This document shows, piece after piece, positions 7,180-10,766 of a stretch of 10,766 nt of DNA; position 1 is the first letter of the stretch; the number at the start of each line of letters is the position of its first letter. Both the position numbers and the translations under genes were made by a program. The notes under the pieces were generated by a model. That model worked only from the letters and a program-made list of their open reading frames with translations. It ran no database searches and was not told the origin of the DNA. Source of the stretch: Chitinophagaceae bacterium (lineage in GTDB: Bacteria; Bacteroidota; Bacteroidia; Chitinophagales; Chitinophagaceae); the NCBI GenBank assembly GCA_947442905.1, contig CANEWV010000026.1, positions 1 through 10,766 of the forward strand, given 5' to 3'.

Positions 7180-8193
7180 TTAAAACTTAGGACAAATAAT
7201 AGGTTTATCTGTACGGGGTCTTCTGGTGTAAATAAGTGAAAATTCGATACCGCCCATTTGTTGCGATGCCGTTTTTAAACGGCTGTTGTTGATATCATAA
7301 GTGGCACCAATTCTAAAGTTATTGAATTCAATTCCTACATAAGGCACAATGGCGTCATTTAAGCGCATCCAGCTGCCTATATAAATACTAGCGGCTCTAT
7401 CATTTTCTGGATCACTACTTAGTTGTAGCGCGCCTCCAAACATGGTTTCCTCTGCGCCACCCTGTGTTTGATGAACAGCGCTTACGTGAAGTGTTGCGCT
7501 TGTGCCCACATAAAAGTAACCACCTCCATGCACTGTAAAACGTGGGCTAACACTATAGTTGGCGCCTAAAAATGATTGCCTGGGTCTGTTAAGATGGTAC
7601 ATGCTAAGCCCAAAATAATAATTGTTTTGTTCGCCAATAGTGCCGTTGAGTAAGAGGCCCGCATTAATGGTTGTATAACTGGAAGTAAGTGAAGGCGCAG
7701 TAAATAACTCGTTGGTGATACCTGTAAATCCAGCACTGGTTAACTGATCTTCAAATTTAATTTGATTGGTATTTAAAAGCATATTGGCCTGTGTTATTTG
7801 AAAGCCAAAACCAATTTGTGTATTGTTGTCTTCGTCTACGCCTTTATGGTAAGCGGTAGAAAAACTAGCGTAATTAAATTTTATGGCACCATTTGCATGG
7901 TTATCGGAGTAGCCTGTAAAACCAATGCCCCAACTATCATTTTCATTGATACTTTTTTGTAAGAGCTTGGCGTCAAAAGAAGCAGTGGTTGTAATAAATG
8001 CGTTATTGATGGTAGGCCACTGGTTGCGGTGGTTGGATGCAATTCTGTAATTGCCATCAAATTTTCCGGTAAGTGCTGGATTGATCGTAAGCGGGGAGGC
8101 AAAAAATTGTGAAAAATGCGGATCCTGTGCGCTACTTTTTTGTAGCGAGAAAATAAAACAACAAACTATTAATATGAAACTTACGTACCGCAA
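7180..8193 (-). CDS. PorP/SprF family outer-membrane protein (type IX secretion/gliding related)
   Basis: A 337-residue exported beta-barrel-type protein. It begins with a signal peptide (MRYVSFILIVCCFIFSLQKSSAQ; cleavage after SSA, near residue 22). The PorP/SprF hallmarks follow: QDPHFSQFFASPLTINPALTG (from residue 23), then HRNQWPTINNAF (about 55-66) and alternating strands with Y/G/F-rich repeats up to the end. In Bacteroidota such proteins serve in the type IX secretion system or as partners of large gliding adhesins (SprF with SprB). Here no adhesin or por/gld gene is adjacent, so it is an orphan copy whose partner, if any, is elsewhere. The start must be TTG at 8193: an in-frame TAA sits 15 bases upstream, and no ATG lies in the signal peptide. 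It follows upp by 32 bases and precedes the EI24-like gene by 35. Confidence 0.9.
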   Translation of the reverse strand: MRYVSFILIVCCFIFSLQKSSAQDPHFSQFFASPLTINPALTGKFDGNYRIASNHRNQWPTINNAFITTTASFDAKLLQKSINENDSWGIGFTGYSDNHANGAIKFNYASFSTAYHKGVDEDNNTQIGFGFQITQANMLLNTNQIKFEDQLTSAGFTGITNELFTAPSLTSSYTTINAGLLLNGTIGEQNNYYFGLSMYHLNRPRQSFLGANYSVSPRFTVHGGGYFYVGTSATLHVSAVHQTQGGAEETMFGGALQLSSDPENDRAASIYIGSWMRLNDAIVPYVGIEFNNFRIGATYDINNSRLKTASQQMGGIEFSLIYTRRPRTDKPIICPKF

Positions 8194-8200
8194 TGTACCT

Positions 8201-8208
8201 GCAAGTTA
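8201..8208 (-). promoter_or_regulatory. Possible -7-like box before the porP-like gene
   Basis: TAACTTGC lies 7 bases before the TTG start at 8193 on the minus strand. It resembles TAnnTTTG with one T missing. No -33 TTG is found at a suitable distance. It is listed because similar TAnnTT boxes precede several starts in this window. Confidence 0.2.
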
Positions 8209-8225
8209 GCGTAAACAATTAGTTA

Positions 8226-8879
8226 TTAAGCCTGACTTTTGGTGCCAAATGCTAAGTCGCCAGCATCACCAAGTCCGGGAACTATATATCCCTTATCAGT
8301 AAGCTCATTGTCAATATCGCCACACCAAATTTTAACATTTGTACCACAAGCTTTTTCGATAGCTGCAATACCAACCGTACTTGCAATGGCTACCACCACA
8401 TGAAAGGCTGCAGGCGTTCCTTCGCTTTTCATGTGCTCGATGGTTTTGATAATAGATGCGCCCGTTGCAAGCATAGGGTCTGCAATAATAATAATGCGGT
8501 TATCAAGTGAAGGACAACTCATGTATTCTAAACAAATTTCAAAACTACCATCTGGGTGGTGTTTGCGATATGCCGAAATAAAAGAGTTATCTGCTTTGTC
8601 AAAATAATTGAGCAGTCCATTGTGCATCGGAAGGCCCGCTCTTAAAATGGTGGCAAGTACGGGTTGCTGTGCAAGGACTTTGCTTTCGTGAATGCCTAGT
8701 GGCGTTTCTGTTTTTACAACAACAGAAGGTAGTTCTTTGCTGATTTCGTATGCTGCAATTTCGCCAATACGTTCTAGATTTCTTCTAAAACGCATGCGGT
8801 CGTTTTGTACGTTACGGTCTCTTAATTCTGAAACCCAATTGCTTACTAAACTATGCGATGCACTTAAATTGACTACCAT
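8226..8879 (-). CDS. upp: Uracil phosphoribosyltransferase
   Basis: Upp converts uracil and PRPP to UMP, the pyrimidine salvage step, in the cytoplasm. The 217-residue product has the PRPP-binding loop RIIIIADPMLATGASI (residues 128-143; the usual form is DPMLATGGS, so one Gly is Ala). It also has the uracil-binding C-terminal block YIVPGLGDAGDLAFGT (198-213) and the LRAGLPMHNGL segment (79-89). Length is close to the usual 209-217. The ATG at 8879 matches the Bacteroidota N-terminus (hydrophobic-N-L-S). It lies 21 bases after ade, a purine salvage gene, suggesting a shared salvage role. A near-consensus promoter of its own, TTTG-N20-TACCTTTG, ends only 4 bases before the ATG, so this gene may be read from a nearly leaderless mRNA. 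Confidence 0.96.
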   Translation of the reverse strand: MVVNLSASHSLVSNWVSELRDRNVQNDRMRFRRNLERIGEIAAYEISKELPSVVVKTETPLGIHESKVLAQQPVLATILRAGLPMHNGLLNYFDKADNSFISAYRKHHPDGSFEICLEYMSCPSLDNRIIIIADPMLATGASIIKTIEHMKSEGTPAAFHVVVAIASTVGIAAIEKACGTNVKIWCGDIDNELTDKGYIVPGLGDAGDLAFGTKSQA

Positions 8880-8883
8880 GGTT

Positions 8884-8915
8884 CAAAGGTATTTGAAAGC
8901 TTAAAATATGTCAAA
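8884..8915 (-). promoter_or_regulatory. upp promoter: TTTG-N20-TACCTTTG
   Basis: On the minus strand TTTG (8915-8912) is followed after 20 bases by TACCTTTG (8891-8884). Both boxes match the Bacteroidota -33/-7 pattern (TTG, 17-23 bases, TAnnTTTG). The -7 box is only 4 bases from the upp ATG at 8879, so transcription would begin at or very near the A of the start codon. Most of the promoter overlaps the last codons of ade. Confidence 0.6.
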
Positions 8916-10577
8916 ATTAAAATCGTCACCATTAAATAGGCCCTTATCGCTCAGTTTCAAATGAGGAATCACTAGTAAAGCCATAAAGCTAAGTGTCATA
9001 AAAGGCGCTTGCAGCTTTGATCCTAGGGCTTTTGCCTTTTCATCAATGGCTGTGTATGTAGCGGCTACTTCAAAACCATCTGCACTACTCATAAGACCCG
9101 CAACTGGTAAGGGCAACACTGAATTTGTAGCATGATTGTTTGCGACACTTGCACTACTCACCACACTTACACCTCCTCTCGCTTCTATCACCAAATTAAT
9201 GGCAGCTGCAATACTTTCATCATCTACACCCACCGCAACAATATTATGACTATCGTGTGCTACACTCGATGCGATAGCGCCATCTGTTAAACCAAAATTT
9301 TTAATAAATGCTTTTGCAATGGGTGCAGCGTGGTATCTGTTCACTACCACAATTTTTAAAATATCATTTGTAGTTTCTGTTACCCAATTGCCATTTTGTA
9401 AAGTTCCGGTAAGTAGTAATTTATTGGTGATCAGTTGTCCGTCTAGTGCTTCTATAACTGGAATGATACCATTTTTATTTGGGTATTCATTTTCCGCAAC
9501 AGTAAGTGCAGTTGCTTCAATTTTTTCACAATTAAAATTATTGATTGCATTTGTAGGAACACTTTTAATTTTTGTTATTCCATTTTCTGCTACCAATTCG
9601 CCGTTAATATAGGTGCGGAGTACTTCAAAATGTGTAAGGTCTTTTACCATAATAAAATTGGCAGGATCACCTGGGTTTACCATACCTACGGGTAGCTTGT
9701 AATGCGCTATAGGATTGATACACGCGGCTTTTAGTACATTAAATACATCAAGCCCTTTGGCAACGGCTCTTGCGCAAATGGTATTGATATGACCTGCTGC
9801 TAAACTATCCGGATGTTTATCATCACTACATAACATAATATGACTAGTATGCGAATCAATTAAAGGATAGAGCGCTTCAAAATTTTTAGCAGCACTTCCT
9901 TCTCTAATTAAAATATGCATGCCGTAGTCTAATTTTTCTAGGGCTTCTTCGATGGTAAAACATTCGTGATCGGTACTAATACCTGCTGCAATATATTTTT
10001 TGGCAGCATCGCCTCTTAATCCTGGCGCATGACCATCAACAGGTTTATTGTGTTTTTGTGCTGATTTTATTTTTGCCATTACCGAAGGGTCGTTATGAAT
10101 GACTCCGGGAAAATTCATCATTTCAGATAAATAATATATTTCGGGTCTCGCTAATAAATCGTCAACTTCTTTTTCATTGACCTCGGCACCAGCAGTTTCA
10201 AAAATGGTAGCAGGGACACAACTTGGCGCACCAAAGAAAAAATTAAACGGGGTTTGCTTTCCATTTTCAATCATAAACTCCACGCCGGCCACGCCACAAA
10301 CATTGGCAATTTCGTGGGGGTCGCTAATGGTTCCAATGGTACCGTGCAGTACGGCAAGCCTGGCAAATTCGGAAGGCACGAGCATGCTACTTTCGATATG
10401 TACATGGCTATCAATAAAGCCGGGCATGATATAGGGCAAACTGGGGTTAACCGGTTCGCTACTAGCCTCTATGCGCTTAATATGGCCATCTTCTATCCAA
10501 AGGGTGGCCCCATAGATATGCCTATTAGGGATGTCTACTAAATTGCCGGTAACGCTATACGTATGGGTGCTGCTCAT
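8901..10577 (-). CDS. ade: Adenine deaminase
   Basis: This enzyme hydrolyses adenine to hypoxanthine and ammonia in purine salvage. The 558-residue product is a full-length AdeC-type amidohydrolase. Likely metal and catalytic residues are His58 and His60 in [14 protein letters not shown], Glu152 in SEMMNF (probable bridging ligand), His183 in [10 protein letters not shown], His204 in STDHECFT, and Asp252 in LCSDDKHP. The adenine-deaminase C-terminal domain follows, with [12 protein letters not shown] and [15 protein letters not shown] blocks, ending in a short acidic tail. The ATG at 10577 is chosen since [16 protein letters not shown] fits the family; a TTG at 10595 would add six residues without support. 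It heads the leftward run, 21 bases before upp, and diverges from the partial gene at the right edge. TACCTTAG, 7 bases before the ATG, is a one-mismatch -7 box. No truncation or frameshift is seen. Confidence 0.96.
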   Translation of the reverse strand: MSSTHTYSVTGNLVDIPNRHIYGATLWIEDGHIKRIEASSEPVNPSLPYIMPGFIDSHVHIESSMLVPSEFARLAVLHGTIGTISDPHEIANVCGVAGVEFMIENGKQTPFNFFFGAPSCVPATIFETAGAEVNEKEVDDLLARPEIYYLSEMMNFPGVIHNDPSVMAKIKSAQKHNKPVDGHAPGLRGDAAKKYIAAGISTDHECFTIEEALEKLDYGMHILIREGSAAKNFEALYPLIDSHTSHIMLCSDDKHPDSLAAGHINTICARAVAKGLDVFNVLKAACINPIAHYKLPVGMVNPGDPANFIMVKDLTHFEVLRTYINGELVAENGITKIKSVPTNAINNFNCEKIEATALTVAENEYPNKNGIIPVIEALDGQLITNKLLLTGTLQNGNWVTETTNDILKIVVVNRYHAAPIAKAFIKNFGLTDGAIASSVAHDSHNIVAVGVDDESIAAAINLVIEARGGVSVVSSASVANNHATNSVLPLPVAGLMSSADGFEVAATYTAIDEKAKALGSKLQAPFMTLSFMALLVIPHLKLSDKGLFNGDDFNFDIF

Positions 10578-10584
10578 GAGGGCA

Positions 10585-10592
10585 CTAAGGTA
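10585..10592 (-). promoter_or_regulatory. Possible -7 box before ade
   Basis: TACCTTAG on the minus strand differs from TAnnTTTG at one base and ends 7 bases before the ATG at 10577. A weak TTA lies 18 bases upstream of it. If real, ade would also have a very short leader. Confidence 0.25.
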
Positions 10593-10635
10593 CAATAGAA
10601 GCCTAAGTTTTAAGGGTCTCTCAATTCAATTTTTT

Positions 10636-10666
10636 GGTAAGCCAAATGAGTAGTAAATTACTTACC
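10636..10666. repeat. Short inverted repeat between ade and the right-edge gene
   Basis: GGTAAG (10636-10641) and CTTACC (10661-10666) are reverse complements separated by 19 bases, 13 bases before the ATG at 10680. It could be an operator, but six-base arms are easily matched by chance. The rest of this 102-base gap shows no clear promoter for the rightward gene. Confidence 0.15.
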
Positions 10667-10679
10667 CAATTAAACGTAT

Positions 10680-10766
10680 ATGAAAAAACTACATTTTGTA
10701 CTAGCGGCCATTTTGCTGCTTAGTGTAAGTGCAACCAATCAAGTAATTGCACAAAAGAAAGAAGCA
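10680..10766 (+). CDS. Start of an exported protein, cut by the right edge (29 codons)
   Basis: An ATG at 10680 opens a frame that stays open to the window end. The 29 residues start MKKLHFVLAAILLLSVSA and continue through TNQVIAQ to KKEA. This is a clear signal peptide: a basic start, a hydrophobic core over about residues 5-18, and a probable cleavage around Ala-Gln at residues 24-25. The first codons KK and the AQ junction are typical of exported Bacteroidota proteins. Too little is present to name the family. It diverges from ade across a 102-base gap. Confidence 0.75.
   Translation, partial: MKKLHFVLAAILLLSVSATNQVIAQKKEA

Noticed and set aside
9319..9612. Rightward 97-residue frame inside ade, and similar ones at 10177-10541
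   Set aside because: These lie opposite conserved adenine deaminase sequence and show no domain or start signal of their own.
10578..10595. TTG at 10595 as the ade start
   Set aside because: ATG 10577 fits the family N-terminus and lies just after a possible -7 box; the extension overlaps that box.
7180..10613. A 12-base match: TTAAAACTTAGG at 7180-7191 and its reverse complement at 10602-10613
   Set aside because: One copy is inside the last codons of the porP-like gene; there is no further similarity around the two copies, so it is taken as chance.
10680..10766. Possibility that the 29-codon right-edge frame is a small complete peptide
   Set aside because: No stop codon occurs before the window end, and the sequence is a signal peptide leading into a mature protein, so it is treated as a cut gene.

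Overview
The window is an ordinary stretch of chromosome from a member of the Bacteroidota, probably a Chitinophagaceae- or Sphingobacteriia-like bacterium. The evidence is a PorP/SprF-type outer-membrane protein, a BshA-type bacillithiol glycosyltransferase, Bacteroidota-style promoter boxes (TAnnTTTG), little sign of Shine-Dalgarno sequences, and AT-rich coding sequence. The genus cannot be fixed from this window. I see no mobile element, CRISPR array, tRNA, rRNA or phage gene, and no non-coding gap longer than about 125 bases.

Left part (1-3026): mutL, cut by the left edge, runs leftward. It diverges from a cytoplasmic M3-family oligoendopeptidase running rightward. The short gap between them holds an exact -7 promoter box for the peptidase and a 10-bp palindrome.

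Middle (3031-5663): a leftward bshA reading frame meets the M3 gene tail to tail, only 4 bases away. It is complete from start to end except for one in-frame TAA at codon 240, so it is called here as a pseudogene (or a base error). It diverges from a rightward gene for an exported M28 zinc aminopeptidase/carboxypeptidase.

Right part (10577 down to 5682): five leftward genes lie close together in the order ade (adenine deaminase), upp (uracil phosphoribosyltransferase), a porP/sprF-like gene, an EI24/CysZ-like membrane protein gene, and an RsmI-like SAM methyltransferase gene. Gaps are 21, 32 and 35 bases, then a 1-base TAATG overlap. The first two are nucleobase salvage enzymes; the others have no obvious metabolic link. 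upp has its own near-consensus promoter inside the end of ade, so the run is probably not one simple operon. At the right edge, a divergent gene begins with a signal peptide and is cut after 29 codons.

The points most worth a second look are the single nonsense codon in bshA, promoter boxes so close to start codons that several mRNAs may be nearly leaderless (clearest for upp), and hairpins at the two tail-to-tail gene junctions, one built from the stop codons of both genes. I did not find a convincing new multi-gene system here.
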